Shown here: piece by piece, positions 28,416 through 36,794 of the stretch | How the letters are laid out: the number at the start of each line of letters is the position of its first letter | Numbering within the stretch: the first letter of the stretch is position 1 | From: Citromicrobium sp. JLT1363 | Lineage (GTDB): Bacteria; Pseudomonadota; Alphaproteobacteria; Sphingomonadales; Sphingomonadaceae | Length of the DNA: 64,000 nucleotides | Direction of reading: 5' to 3' | NCBI RefSeq assembly: GCF_000186705.1 | Contig: NZ_AEUE01000001.1 | Coordinates: 62,001 to 126,000 of the forward strand | The notes under the pieces: generated by a model | Seen by the model: only the letters and a program-made list of their open reading frames with translations | Databases searched by the model: none | Told to the model about the DNA's origin: nothing | Program-made: the position numbers and the translations under genes

Positions 28416-28535
28416 ATGAAGATATTCCAGTCAGACCTCTTTCGCAGCTTCGGCATCGGTTTCGGCGCGGTTGCCTTCGCGCTCGTCATGACCCGCTTCG
28501 ACGGGGCGGAGGCTCTGATCGCGGTGGTTCAATAG
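28416..28535 (+). CDS. 39-residue membrane protein upstream of msrA
   Basis: A very small ORF (start ATG 28416) encoding a charged N-terminus, [11 protein letters not shown], then one hydrophobic helix ([14 protein letters not shown]) and a short tail. Its stop shares its last base with the GTG start of msrA, so it is probably translated and coupled to that gene. I do not recognise the family. A larger in-frame extension to 28317 looks non-coding. Confidence 0.5.
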   Translation: MKIFQSDLFRSFGIGFGAVAFALVMTRFDGAEALIAVVQ

Positions 28536-29218
28536 TGACGCGCGTATCCGCCGGAATTCTGTCTCTGCTTGCAGCGGGCTCGCTCGCGCTGACAGGCTGC
28601 GGCCCGGCGCTGGCAGCGGAAAACCACGTGCGAGCGCCCATCGCGAAGGTGAAGGCGAAGGAGAGCGGGTTGAAGACCGCCATCTTCGCGGGCGGCTGTT
28701 TCTGGGGCGTGGAAGCGGTCTTCAGCCATGTGAAGGGCGTGAAGAGCGCGGTCTCCGGCTATCATGGCGGCACGCAGCGGCAGGCCGATTACAAGCTCGT
28801 CTCCAGCGGCATCACCGATCATGTGGAGGCGGTGAGGATTACCTACGATCCCTCGCAAATCCGCTACGACCAGCTGCTGCGCATCTTCTTCTCGGTGGTC
28901 GCCGACCCGACCCTGCGCAATCGCCAAGGTCCCGATCGCGGTGCGCATTACAATGCCGAACTGATCCCCACGTCCGCCCAGCAGCTGAAAGTTGCCAGGG
29001 CCTACCTCGCGCAGATGAAGCGCAGCGGGGTGTGGGACAAGCCGATCGTGACCGATATCGTGCGTGCACAGGCCTTCTACCCGGCGGAGGAGTACCACCA
29101 GAACTTCGCGCTCAAGAACCCGCGCCACGGCTATATCCGGCGCTGGGATGCGCCCAAGGTTGCTGCGCTGAAGGAATTCTACCCCGGCGTCTTTCGGGCA
29201 AGCTTCCTGAAGGACTGA
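28535..29218 (+). CDS. msrA: Peptide-methionine (S)-S-oxide reductase, lipoprotein type
   Basis: A 227-residue MsrA starting at GTG. The N-terminus is a lipoprotein signal with the lipobox LTGC, so the enzyme should be tethered to the outside of the inner membrane or to the outer membrane. The catalytic motif GGCFWGVEAVF is present, and YHGG, HVEAVRITYDP and YHQNF match the family. It reduces S-oxidised methionine in proteins. In most bacteria MsrA is cytosolic, so the export signal is the notable point; it parallels the lipoprotein-type MsrB at 43,622. It overlaps the small ORF before it by one base. Confidence 0.93.
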   Translation: MTRVSAGILSLLAAGSLALTGCGPALAAENHVRAPIAKVKAKESGLKTAIFAGGCFWGVEAVFSHVKGVKSAVSGYHGGTQRQADYKLVSSGITDHVEAVRITYDPSQIRYDQLLRIFFSVVADPTLRNRQGPDRGAHYNAELIPTSAQQLKVARAYLAQMKRSGVWDKPIVTDIVRAQAFYPAEEYHQNFALKNPRHGYIRRWDAPKVAALKEFYPGVFRASFLKD

Positions 29219-29284
29219 GCGGCGCGCCAGCCCCCGGCGACAGCCAATCTGGAAACTGCGGCGCGCACGCGCTATCTCTGCCGC

Positions 29285-29755
29285 ATGGCAACCGCACACA
29301 AGCACACCCACCGCGAGCACGAGGGCGAGGCGCTGATCGATGCAGCGCGCCGTTCGCTGGAAACGCAAGGCGAGCGCTGGACCGGCATGCGGTCCGAAGT
29401 GTTCGAGGAACTGGCGCGCCATTCGCGCCCCGTTTCCGCCTACGATATTGCCGAAAACCTCAGCAACCGCCGCGGTAGCCGGGTGGCGCCCAACAGCGTC
29501 TATCGCATCCTCGACATCTTCGTGCGCAAGAACCTCGCCAACCGGATCGAGAGTGCGAACGCCTTTCTCGTCAATTCGCACCCGGGCTGCCGCCACGACT
29601 GCATCTTCCTGATCTGCGACGATTGCGGCGCGGCCGACCATGTCGATGACGACGCGCTGACCGGCGCCCTGCGCGAAGCCGGGCAGGCTGCGGGCTATGC
29701 CGAGGTTCGCCCCGTGGTCGAGCTGCGCGGCCTGTGCGCCGCGTGCAGCAAGTAG
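29285..29755 (+). CDS. zur: Fur-family regulator, probably the zinc regulator Zur
   Basis: A 156-residue protein with a winged-helix DNA-binding half ([29 protein letters not shown]) and a metal-binding half. The His-rich start ([10 protein letters not shown]), the HPGCRHDC stretch and two CxxC pairs, CDDC and CAAC, are typical of Zur rather than Fur. Zur represses zinc uptake genes when zinc is plentiful. The gene is alone between msrA and dxs. Assignment to Zur over Fur or PerR is likely but not certain. Confidence 0.82.
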   Translation: MATAHKHTHREHEGEALIDAARRSLETQGERWTGMRSEVFEELARHSRPVSAYDIAENLSNRRGSRVAPNSVYRILDIFVRKNLANRIESANAFLVNSHPGCRHDCIFLICDDCGAADHVDDDALTGALREAGQAAGYAEVRPVVELRGLCAACSK

Positions 29756-29810
29756 CGGCGGCGACGCGCTTTATCGACAGGTGCGATTGGAGGCTGTAGG
29801 AACCTCCATC

Positions 29811-31733
29811 ATGGATAATCGCCCTGAAACGCCGTTGCTCGATACGGTCAACCTCCCCGCCGATCTGCGCAAGATCGACCGTGACAAGCTCCGCCAGCTG
29901 GCCGACGAATTGCGCACCGAAATGATCGATGCGGTCGGCACCACCGGCGGGCACCTGGGATCGGGGCTGGGCGTGGTCGAGCTGACCGTGGCGATCCATT
30001 ACATCTTCAACACGCCCGAGGACCGGCTGATCTGGGATGTCGGCCACCAGTGCTACCCGCACAAGATCCTGACCGGGCGGCGCGACCGGATCCGTACGCT
30101 GCGTCAGGGCGGTGGCCTCAGCGGCTTCACCAAGCGCTCGGAGAGCGAGTACGATCCCTTCGGCGCGGCGCATTCCTCCACTTCGATCTCCGCCGGGATC
30201 GGCTTTGCCATGGCCAACAGGCTGCAGGACAAGCCGGGCCGGGCCATCGCGGTGATCGGCGATGGCGCGATGAGCGCGGGCATGGCCTACGAGGCGATGA
30301 ACAATGCCGAACAGGCGGGTAACCGGCTGGTCGTGATCCTCAACGACAACGACATGTCGATCGCCCCGCCGGTGGGCGGGCTTTCCGCCTATCTCGCACG
30401 CGTCGTCTCCAGCGGCGAATATCTCGGCCTGCGCAGCCTCGCCTCCAAGGTCGCCAAGAAAATGCATCGCCGCATCCATTCCTCGCTCGGCAAGGCGGAG
30501 GAATTCACGCGCGGTATGGTGACCGGCGGGACCCTGTTCGAGGAACTGGGCTTCTACTACGTCGGCCCGATCGACGGCCACAATCTCGACCACCTGATCC
30601 CGGTGCTGGAGAATGTGCGCGATTCCGATCAGGGCCCGGTGCTGATCCATGTCGTGACCGAGAAGGGCAAGGGCTACAAGTTCGCGGAAGAGAGCGCGGA
30701 CAAGTACCACGGCGTCTCCAAGTTCGACGTCATCACCGGCGAGCAGAAGAAGTCCAAGGGCGGGCCGCCCAACTACCAGAACGTGTTCGGCGAGACGCTT
30801 GCCAAGCTGGCCGAGACCGACACCCGCATCTGCGCGATCACCGCCGCGATGCCGGGCGGCACGGGGGTCGACAAGTTCGCCAAGGCGCACCCGGAGCGCA
30901 GCTTCGATGTCGGCATTGCCGAACAGCACGGGGTGACCTTCGCCGCCGGCCTCGCCGCGCAGGGCATGCGGCCCTTCGCCGCGATCTACTCCACCTTCCT
31001 CCAGCGCGCCTACGACCAGGTGGTCCACGACGTCGCGATCCAGAACCTGCCCGTCCGCTTCGCGATCGACCGCGCGGGGCTGGTCGGCGCGGACGGCGCG
31101 ACCCATGCGGGTTCGTTCGACATTACCTATCTGGCGACGCTCCCCAATTTCGTGGTGATGGCGGCGAGCGACGAGGCGGAACTGGCGCACATGACCTACA
31201 CCGCCGCCGAATATGACGAGGGCCCCATCGCCTTCCGCTATCCGCGCGGCGCGGGCACGGGCGTGGAGATTCCGGAGAAGCTGCAGAAGCTCGAAATCGG
31301 CAAGGGCCGGATCGTGAAAGAGGGCAGCAAGGTCGCGATCCTCTCGCTCGGCACGCGGCTGGGCGAGGCATTGGAAGCGGCGGAGCAGCTCGAAGCGCGC
31401 GGGCTGTCGACCACCGTGGCGGACATGCGCTTCGCCAAACCGCTCGACACCGCACTGATCGAGAAGGCCATGCGCGAGCATGAGGTCGTGCTGACGATCG
31501 AGGAAGGCGCCATCGGCGGCATCGGTGCGCATGTGCTGACCTATGCGAGCGACAGCGGCCTGCTCGACGAAGGGCTAAAGGTGCGCACGATGCGTCTGCC
31601 CGATATCTTCCAGGACCAGGACGACCCGAAGAAGCAGTACGACGAGGCGGGGCTGAATGCGCCGCATATCCTCGACACGGTACTAGCCGCGCTGCGGCAC
31701 AATTCGGCGGGGGTCGAAGAGGCGCGGGCTTAG
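29811..31733 (+). CDS. dxs: 1-deoxy-D-xylulose-5-phosphate synthase
   Basis: A 640-residue thiamine diphosphate enzyme that condenses pyruvate and glyceraldehyde-3-phosphate, the first step of the MEP isoprenoid pathway. Landmarks: [15 protein letters not shown], the ThDP motif [17 protein letters not shown], the catalytic-domain stretch [26 protein letters not shown] and the C-terminal [15 protein letters not shown]. The ATG at 29811 gives the expected start; an extension to 29697 overlaps zur and is rejected. Full length. Confidence 0.97.
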   Translation: MDNRPETPLLDTVNLPADLRKIDRDKLRQLADELRTEMIDAVGTTGGHLGSGLGVVELTVAIHYIFNTPEDRLIWDVGHQCYPHKILTGRRDRIRTLRQGGGLSGFTKRSESEYDPFGAAHSSTSISAGIGFAMANRLQDKPGRAIAVIGDGAMSAGMAYEAMNNAEQAGNRLVVILNDNDMSIAPPVGGLSAYLARVVSSGEYLGLRSLASKVAKKMHRRIHSSLGKAEEFTRGMVTGGTLFEELGFYYVGPIDGHNLDHLIPVLENVRDSDQGPVLIHVVTEKGKGYKFAEESADKYHGVSKFDVITGEQKKSKGGPPNYQNVFGETLAKLAETDTRICAITAAMPGGTGVDKFAKAHPERSFDVGIAEQHGVTFAAGLAAQGMRPFAAIYSTFLQRAYDQVVHDVAIQNLPVRFAIDRAGLVGADGATHAGSFDITYLATLPNFVVMAASDEAELAHMTYTAAEYDEGPIAFRYPRGAGTGVEIPEKLQKLEIGKGRIVKEGSKVAILSLGTRLGEALEAAEQLEARGLSTTVADMRFAKPLDTALIEKAMREHEVVLTIEEGAIGGIGAHVLTYASDSGLLDEGLKVRTMRLPDIFQDQDDPKKQYDEAGLNAPHILDTVLAALRHNSAGVEEARA

Positions 31734-31745
31734 GGATTTAGCCCT

Positions 31746-32195
31746 GTGGGCGAGTTGCTCGGCATTCCCGAATGGCTGTTCGCTTCCCTCTTTGTCCTGA
31801 GCGGACTTGGTATCTGGTTCGGGATCGCATGGCGCAATACGGGTAAGCAGGTCCGCAAGACTTCGGCACGGCGCATCAATCCGACTGAGGCCGAGTTCAT
31901 GCAGATGATGCGAGTCGACGTGTCGGAGGCGGCGTCGGCTTTCCTATGGAAGACTGCGCTGCCTTACCTCGAACTTTATCGGCCACCATTGGCCCCGCAT
32001 CCCGAGGATGATCTCGTGCAGGACCTCCCGATAAACGATGACGATTTCGGAATGGACTGGCCGCGCGAATGGGCCGAACTCAAGGAGTTCCACGAGAGCA
32101 ACATGCCGGACTGGCCCGAAGGATGGCCGGTCACGATCCGGAATTACGGTCGTTGGCTCGACATGGCCCCCACCACTTCGTCACCCCGGACTTGA
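31746..32195 (+). CDS. Membrane-anchored protein of unknown function
   Basis: A 149-residue protein from a GTG start, 12 bases after dxs. One N-terminal helix (LFASLFVLSGLGIWFGIAW) anchors an acidic, Trp- and Pro-rich soluble domain (DDFGMDWPREWAELKEFHESN). I do not recognise the family. Its last seven residues, TTSSPRT, are encoded by the start of a palindromic intergenic repeat, which also supplies the stop codon; the same happens at the end of queG. Confidence 0.6.
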   Translation: MGELLGIPEWLFASLFVLSGLGIWFGIAWRNTGKQVRKTSARRINPTEAEFMQMMRVDVSEAASAFLWKTALPYLELYRPPLAPHPEDDLVQDLPINDDDFGMDWPREWAELKEFHESNMPDWPEGWPVTIRNYGRWLDMAPTTSSPRT

Positions 32196-32213
32196 TCCGG
32201 GGTCCAGCTTCTT
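32179..32213. repeat. REP-like palindromic repeat, copy 1
   Basis: CCCCGGA-CTTGA-TCCGGGG (32184–32202) followed by TCCAGCTTC. The same palindrome with one change occurs at 49,007–49,025, where TCCAGCTTC reappears inverted. Such elements are common and dispersed in alphaproteobacterial genomes. The TGA in its loop ends the upstream gene. Confidence 0.8.
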
Positions 32214-32307
32214 CTGCGATACCGTCAAAGAAGGCCTGCCCCCGGCTCGGGGGCCGGGCTGACGAACGGATGTGGGGCTGGCATTGGGACGACCGAAAGG
32301 AACCCGC

Positions 32308-33105
32308 ATGTCCCTCCTCACCCTCACCACCGCCAACCATATCGCCACCCTCACCCTAAACCGGCCCGAGAGCATGAACGCGCTCGGGCAGGCGGGCGAT
32401 GGCGATGCCTTCGTCGAGGCGTGCGACGCGATCAATGCGGACGCAAATATCCGCTGCGCGATCCTGACCGGGGCGGGGCGCGCGTTCAGTGCGGGCGGGG
32501 ACATCAAGGCGATGCAGCAGCGGACCGGCAACTTTGCCGGATCGCCCGCAGATATCGCCGATGGCTACCGCACCAACATCCACCGCATGCTGCGCGCGCT
32601 CTATAACCTGCGCGTGCCGCTGATCGCCGCGATCAACGGGCCCGCCATCGGGCTCGGCGGCGATCTCGCCTGCCTTGCCGACATGCGCATTGCGAGCACC
32701 TCGGCCAAGTTCGGCGTCACCTTCCTCAAGCTCGGCCTCGTGCCTGGCGATGGCGGAACCTGGCTGCTGCCGAGGGTTATCGGAGAGGCGCGCGCGGCTC
32801 AGCTGTTCTTCACTGGCGAGGTGATCGACGCGCAGACCATGCTCGAATGGGGCTTCGTCTCCCGCGTGGTGGAGCCCGATGCGCTGATGGACGAGACGCA
32901 GGCGCTGGCGGAAAAGGTCGCGGCCATGCCGCCCGCCGCATTGCGCCAGACCAAGATGATGCTGCGGCAGGGGCGCGGGCTATCCTATGACGGTGCGCTG
33001 GAGCTTGCTGCCAGCACGCAGGGGCTGATGCACCACACGGCGGACCATGAAGAAGGCGTCGCCGCGCTCATCGAAAAGCGCGCGCCCGATTTCAAAGGCG
33101 CGTAG
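32308..33105 (+). CDS. Enoyl-CoA hydratase/isomerase family protein
   Basis: A 265-residue crotonase-fold protein. The oxyanion-hole segments are visible as GAGRAFSAGGDIKAM (near 60–75) and AINGPAIGLGGDLACLADMRIAS. The conserved glutamates expected of true hydratases are hard to place: the stretch after the second oxyanion loop reads LKLGLVPGDGGTWLLPRVIG, with Gly-Asp where hydratases often have Glu. It may therefore be an isomerase or another crotonase enzyme of fatty-acid degradation. The start ATG is preceded by AAAGGA. Confidence 0.88.
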   Translation: MSLLTLTTANHIATLTLNRPESMNALGQAGDGDAFVEACDAINADANIRCAILTGAGRAFSAGGDIKAMQQRTGNFAGSPADIADGYRTNIHRMLRALYNLRVPLIAAINGPAIGLGGDLACLADMRIASTSAKFGVTFLKLGLVPGDGGTWLLPRVIGEARAAQLFFTGEVIDAQTMLEWGFVSRVVEPDALMDETQALAEKVAAMPPAALRQTKMMLRQGRGLSYDGALELAASTQGLMHHTADHEEGVAALIEKRAPDFKGA

Positions 33106-33144
33106 CGGGCTTCTTCGCGCCGCCGCAGTGCCGCGCGCGCGCGG

Positions 33145-33813
33145 CTAGAGCCAGCGCCAGACGCCCGCTTCCACGCCCTTGTGCAGCCAGCTCGCGCCGA
33201 GCCACACTGCCATCCCGCCGATCCATGGCAGCAAACCGACTGCAAGAATGCGCTGCAGCTTCGGCCAGTAGCTCGTCTTCGCCTCCCACTGCTGCCACGC
33301 ATCGCCCATCAGCACCTCCTTCTTGCGGTCCTGCAGATGCGCGCCGATCAGCGCGAGCGCGGCGATGGCCAGCGCCACCACGATGGTCCGCGCGGTGGGG
33401 GCTGCGATGAGGTGCGCGAGCGCCCACAGGGCAAAGCCCCACATCATGGGATGACGCGTCACCCTGAACACGCCGCCGGGTTCGCCCAGCGCGGCTTTCT
33501 CCGCGCCCGGCGCGGGTAACGCCGGGTTGCCGACCAGCGATCCGGTGAACAGCACCATGGCGACCAATGTGACAATGCTCGCCACGATCCACACGGCGTC
33601 GGAGTACCCGCCCCACAGCGGAGCGCCCGCAGGCGTGGCAACGAAGGCGAAGTACATCCACGCCATCGTCGCTGCGCTGACCAGCGAATAGGCGATCATG
33701 AAGCCGCCAGACCCAAGCACGCGGACCATGCCTGCGCGCAAGGGATGGGACATGGCGAAATGCGTGCCGACAAAGGCAATACTGGCGGCGATCAGCGAAG
33801 TCAGCGGGTCCAT
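33145..33813 (-). CDS. NnrU family membrane protein
   Basis: A 222-residue multi-helix membrane protein. HFAMSHPLRAGMVRVLG near the start and RVTRHPMMWGFALWALAHLIA in the middle are the conserved NnrU segments. NnrU proteins were first linked to nitric oxide reduction and are now grouped with methyltransferase-like isoprenyl proteins, so the name does not show a denitrification role here, and no such genes are nearby. The start MDPLTS at 33813 is preferred over the ATG five codons earlier. Confidence 0.85.
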   Translation of the reverse strand: MDPLTSLIAASIAFVGTHFAMSHPLRAGMVRVLGSGGFMIAYSLVSAATMAWMYFAFVATPAGAPLWGGYSDAVWIVASIVTLVAMVLFTGSLVGNPALPAPGAEKAALGEPGGVFRVTRHPMMWGFALWALAHLIAAPTARTIVVALAIAALALIGAHLQDRKKEVLMGDAWQQWEAKTSYWPKLQRILAVGLLPWIGGMAVWLGASWLHKGVEAGVWRWL

Positions 33814-33941
33814 CGGTCTCTCCCTCACCGGCCCGCCTGGCGGCGGGCGAGGCCGAGACTATCGGATTTTCCTGCCCGCGCAATCGCTGGCATGCCGGGC
33901 GATGCGATGCATTGCGGAAGATCGCCAGCCGCGCCCCCGGA

Positions 33942-33963
33942 TCGCGGGAGAGCGATCCCGCGA
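33942..33963. terminator. Inverted repeat after the amidohydrolase pair
   Basis: TCGCGGGA and TCCCGCGA form an 8-base perfect stem with a 6-base loop, about 50 bases past the stop of the minus-strand amidohydrolase genes. No T tract follows on that strand, so it may be an mRNA-stabilising or Rho-related structure rather than an intrinsic terminator. Confidence 0.4.
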
Positions 33964-34013
33964 ATCTCGAGGTGCACAAGGCAGGCAGGCCACGCCTGTC
34001 GCCCGGTGTGGCC

Positions 34014-35396
34014 CTACCAGTCGTAGGCCTTGGGCAGATCGCTCTCGTCGAGGTCGCGGTAGCGTTCGCGCAGCCGGGTCTGGTGGTTGTCGGTCGGCTG
34101 GCGGACACCGTCGATGAACACCGCTTCGGCCGCGCTGCCCACTTCCAGCGGGTCGCCGTCCCAGATCACCAGATCGGCGGTCGCGCCGCTGGTCAGCGTG
34201 CCCAGCCGGCCTCCGAAGCCCGCGATTTGTGCGGGAACGGAGGTAATCGTGGCCAGCGCCTCGCCCCAGGTGAGCCCGGTTGCGCCTTGCAGGCGGGTAA
34301 GGGCGACCAGATTGCCCGCATACTGGCGTGCATTGCGCGGCTGTTCGCCCGTCCCGCCGCTCATCCGACCGATGGCGACCGTCACGCCCGCATCGCGCAT
34401 CCGGCCGATATTGCTCTGCGTCGCGGCAAGCTGGTCGAACCCGGTGGGCAGATCGTCGAGCGGATCGGCAATCACCGGCACGCCCGCCGCGGCGATGGCG
34501 TCGGCTGCCAGCCAGCCTTCGCTTGCGCCCAGCAGGACGAGGTCGAGCCGGGGAAAATCGCGCTTGAGCTTCAGCACCTCGCGGATATCGGCGGCCCGCT
34601 CGGCCACCACATACAGCGGCTGCTCGCCGCGTACGACCGGGACCAGGGCGGCGGCATCGAAGCGGGTGAGCAGCACGTCGCCCGCCCGCTCGCTATCCCT
34701 GCCATCGAGCCGCGGGTCGAGCGGAACATCGTCGCCGAAGCGAGTCTCGCTCGGGCGCGCGGTCGCCGCGCCGATGGCGGCGCGATCGCCATATTGTTGC
34801 GCCTCGCGCAGGGCATTGCGCAGCAGCGCGTGCGCGCTCGTCCGGCTGCCGCCCGAGATGCGTGCGCCGGTCTCGCCCAGATCGACGATCTGGAAGGCGC
34901 GCGTGCGCGTAACCATCTCCGGGTCCGCGCCCAGATCGATCACCGCGCCCTGCCCGCCGAAGATCGAGGCCGAGGGGCGCGAATACACGCTGGCCCGGGT
35001 AATCCCGTCGGCGCGCGCGACCAGCACGTCCTGCGAATTGGGATTGAGCGCCCTCGAGGCGTCGAGCGCGGCGCTGAAGGGCGAATTGCCTGCAGCCTCG
35101 TCGTTGCTCTCGCTCACGCCGTCGACATCGGACAGGCCCAGATCGGTCACGGCGGAGAAGATGCCGGGCGTCACCCATTTCCCGGTGCCGTCGATCACCT
35201 CTGCGCCCGCCGGCGCGGAGACGCCGGTGCCAGCCGCGACCACGCGGCCGTCGCGCACCACGACCGTGGCATTCTCGACCGGTTCGGAGCCGTCACCGGT
35301 GGCGACCGTGGCGTTGGTGATGGCGAAGTCCTGCGCGAAGGCCGGTGCGGCAAGGGCCAGCGCTGCAGCGGTGCCGAGAAGTGCGCGGCGCATCAT
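34014..35396 (-). CDS. Exported amidohydrolase-family protein lacking the usual metal motif
   Basis: A 460-residue protein with a signal peptide (AALALAAPAFAQ). It has the amidohydrolase frame: an N-terminal beta domain (VVRDGRVVAAGTGV...VIDGTGKWVTPGIF) and a C-terminal TSGATADLVIWDGDPLEVGS. Where active enzymes have HxH after TPG (as the upstream gene does, TPGVIDIHSHLG), it reads TPGIFSAVTDLGLSD, with no histidines. The first metal site is therefore missing. It overlaps the upstream amidohydrolase as ATGA and probably works with it, perhaps as a non-catalytic partner. This is inferred from sequence only. Confidence 0.85.
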   Translation of the reverse strand: MMRRALLGTAAALALAAPAFAQDFAITNATVATGDGSEPVENATVVVRDGRVVAAGTGVSAPAGAEVIDGTGKWVTPGIFSAVTDLGLSDVDGVSESNDEAAGNSPFSAALDASRALNPNSQDVLVARADGITRASVYSRPSASIFGGQGAVIDLGADPEMVTRTRAFQIVDLGETGARISGGSRTSAHALLRNALREAQQYGDRAAIGAATARPSETRFGDDVPLDPRLDGRDSERAGDVLLTRFDAAALVPVVRGEQPLYVVAERAADIREVLKLKRDFPRLDLVLLGASEGWLAADAIAAAGVPVIADPLDDLPTGFDQLAATQSNIGRMRDAGVTVAIGRMSGGTGEQPRNARQYAGNLVALTRLQGATGLTWGEALATITSVPAQIAGFGGRLGTLTSGATADLVIWDGDPLEVGSAAEAVFIDGVRQPTDNHQTRLRERYRDLDESDLPKAYDW

Positions 35397-36772
35397 TTCA
35401 CATCCCCTTCGCCGGGCTGGCCGAGTTCGAAATCGCTCACCGGGCGGCGCTTGCGGTCGAGCGCGTCGTATAGCAGCGCGCCGTCGACCCAGACCTTCTC
35501 GGGCCGGGAATATACGCTCAGCGGGTCACCGTTCCACAGCACCACGTCCGCCATCTTGCCCGGCTCGAGGCTGCCGGTCATCGCGTCGATGCCCATCGCC
35601 CTGGCGGGGTTGAGCGTGATCCAGCCGATCACCTCGGCGTCGGGAATGTCCAGCCCCATGCGGCGTCCGGCGGCCTGCGCCTTGGCGGCTTCCTGGTTGA
35701 GTCGCTGGATGCCGTTCTCGTCGTCCGAATGGATCACCACGCACGCGCCCGCCTTCCACAGGAGCGAGGCGTTTTCGGGAATGCCGTCGTAGCTTTCCAT
35801 CTTGAAGCCGTACCAGTCGGCCCAGACCGCGCTGCATACGTCGTTCTCGCGCAGCAGGTCGCCGATCTTGTAGGCTTCGACCGCGTGGTGGAAGGCGGTG
35901 ACCTTGTAGCCCATCTCCTTGGCCATATCCATCACCAGCGCCATCTCGTCCGCGCGGTAGCAGTGGTTGTGGATCAGGATGTCGCCATCGAGCACGCCCG
36001 CCAGCGTTTCCTTGGCGAGATCGCGGCGGCTGCGGTTGCCCGCGGCATAGGCCTTCGCGTCCAGCCACATCTGGCGGTTGACCGCGAAATTGCCCATCCG
36101 GGTGGAGGGCATGCGGCCGCGACCGCCATAGACGCGCTTGGGATTCTCGCCGCAGGCCATCTTCATGCCGTAGGGCGCGCCGGGGAACTTCATCCCCTGT
36201 ACCGTGCGCGAGGCGACGTTCTTCAGCGTGACCGAACGCCCGCCGGTGAGGTTGGCGGAGCCGGGCAGGATCTGCAGCGCGGTGACGCCGCCATTGGCGA
36301 GCGCGCGCGAAAAGCCGGGGTCCTGCGGCCAGACCGAGTGTTCTGCCCAGACTTCGGGCGTGGTCGGACTGGTCGCCTCGTTGCCGTCGCTATGCGCCTG
36401 AACCGAAGGGGTGGGATAGTCGCCGAGGTGCGAGTGGATGTCGATCACGCCCGGCGTCACGAACTTGCCGCTGCCGTCGATCACGTCGTAGCCGTCGGTG
36501 GCCAGGCCCTGGCCAACCTCGACCACTTCGCCATCGCGGAACAGCACGGTGGCATTGTCGAACCGCTGCCCGGCCCCGTCGTAGACGGTCGCGCCGACCA
36601 GCGCGGTCGGGCGGCCGGGGAAGCGTTCGTAGGTAGAGGCGTAGGGCCCGTCAGCCGCACTGGCCGAAGAGGGAGAGGAGGCGGCGCTGCGCGAAGCATC
36701 GCCGCCGCCCATCGTGGAACAGGCCCCCAGCGCAATCGCGCATCCGAACGTGGCCAGAGACCGTACGAGCAT
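35393..36772 (-). CDS. Amidohydrolase, lipoprotein type
   Basis: A 459-residue metal-dependent hydrolase. The start at 36772 gives a lipoprotein signal with the lipobox LGAC, so the protein should be anchored in the envelope. The metal site is intact: FVTPGVIDIHSHLGDY (HxH), HNHCY, AFHHAVEA and VIHSDDENG. The end has DVVLWNGDPLSVYS. Similar exported amidohydrolases act on peptides or imides, but the substrate is not evident. It is followed by its motif-less paralogue (ATGA overlap) and preceded 22 bases upstream by a peptide transporter gene on the same strand, suggesting a shared role in peptide use. Confidence 0.9.
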   Translation of the reverse strand: MLVRSLATFGCAIALGACSTMGGGDASRSAASSPSSASAADGPYASTYERFPGRPTALVGATVYDGAGQRFDNATVLFRDGEVVEVGQGLATDGYDVIDGSGKFVTPGVIDIHSHLGDYPTPSVQAHSDGNEATSPTTPEVWAEHSVWPQDPGFSRALANGGVTALQILPGSANLTGGRSVTLKNVASRTVQGMKFPGAPYGMKMACGENPKRVYGGRGRMPSTRMGNFAVNRQMWLDAKAYAAGNRSRRDLAKETLAGVLDGDILIHNHCYRADEMALVMDMAKEMGYKVTAFHHAVEAYKIGDLLRENDVCSAVWADWYGFKMESYDGIPENASLLWKAGACVVIHSDDENGIQRLNQEAAKAQAAGRRMGLDIPDAEVIGWITLNPARAMGIDAMTGSLEPGKMADVVLWNGDPLSVYSRPEKVWVDGALLYDALDRKRRPVSDFELGQPGEGDVK

Positions 36773-36794
36773 TTTCTCCCCCTCCCCGAAGCGA

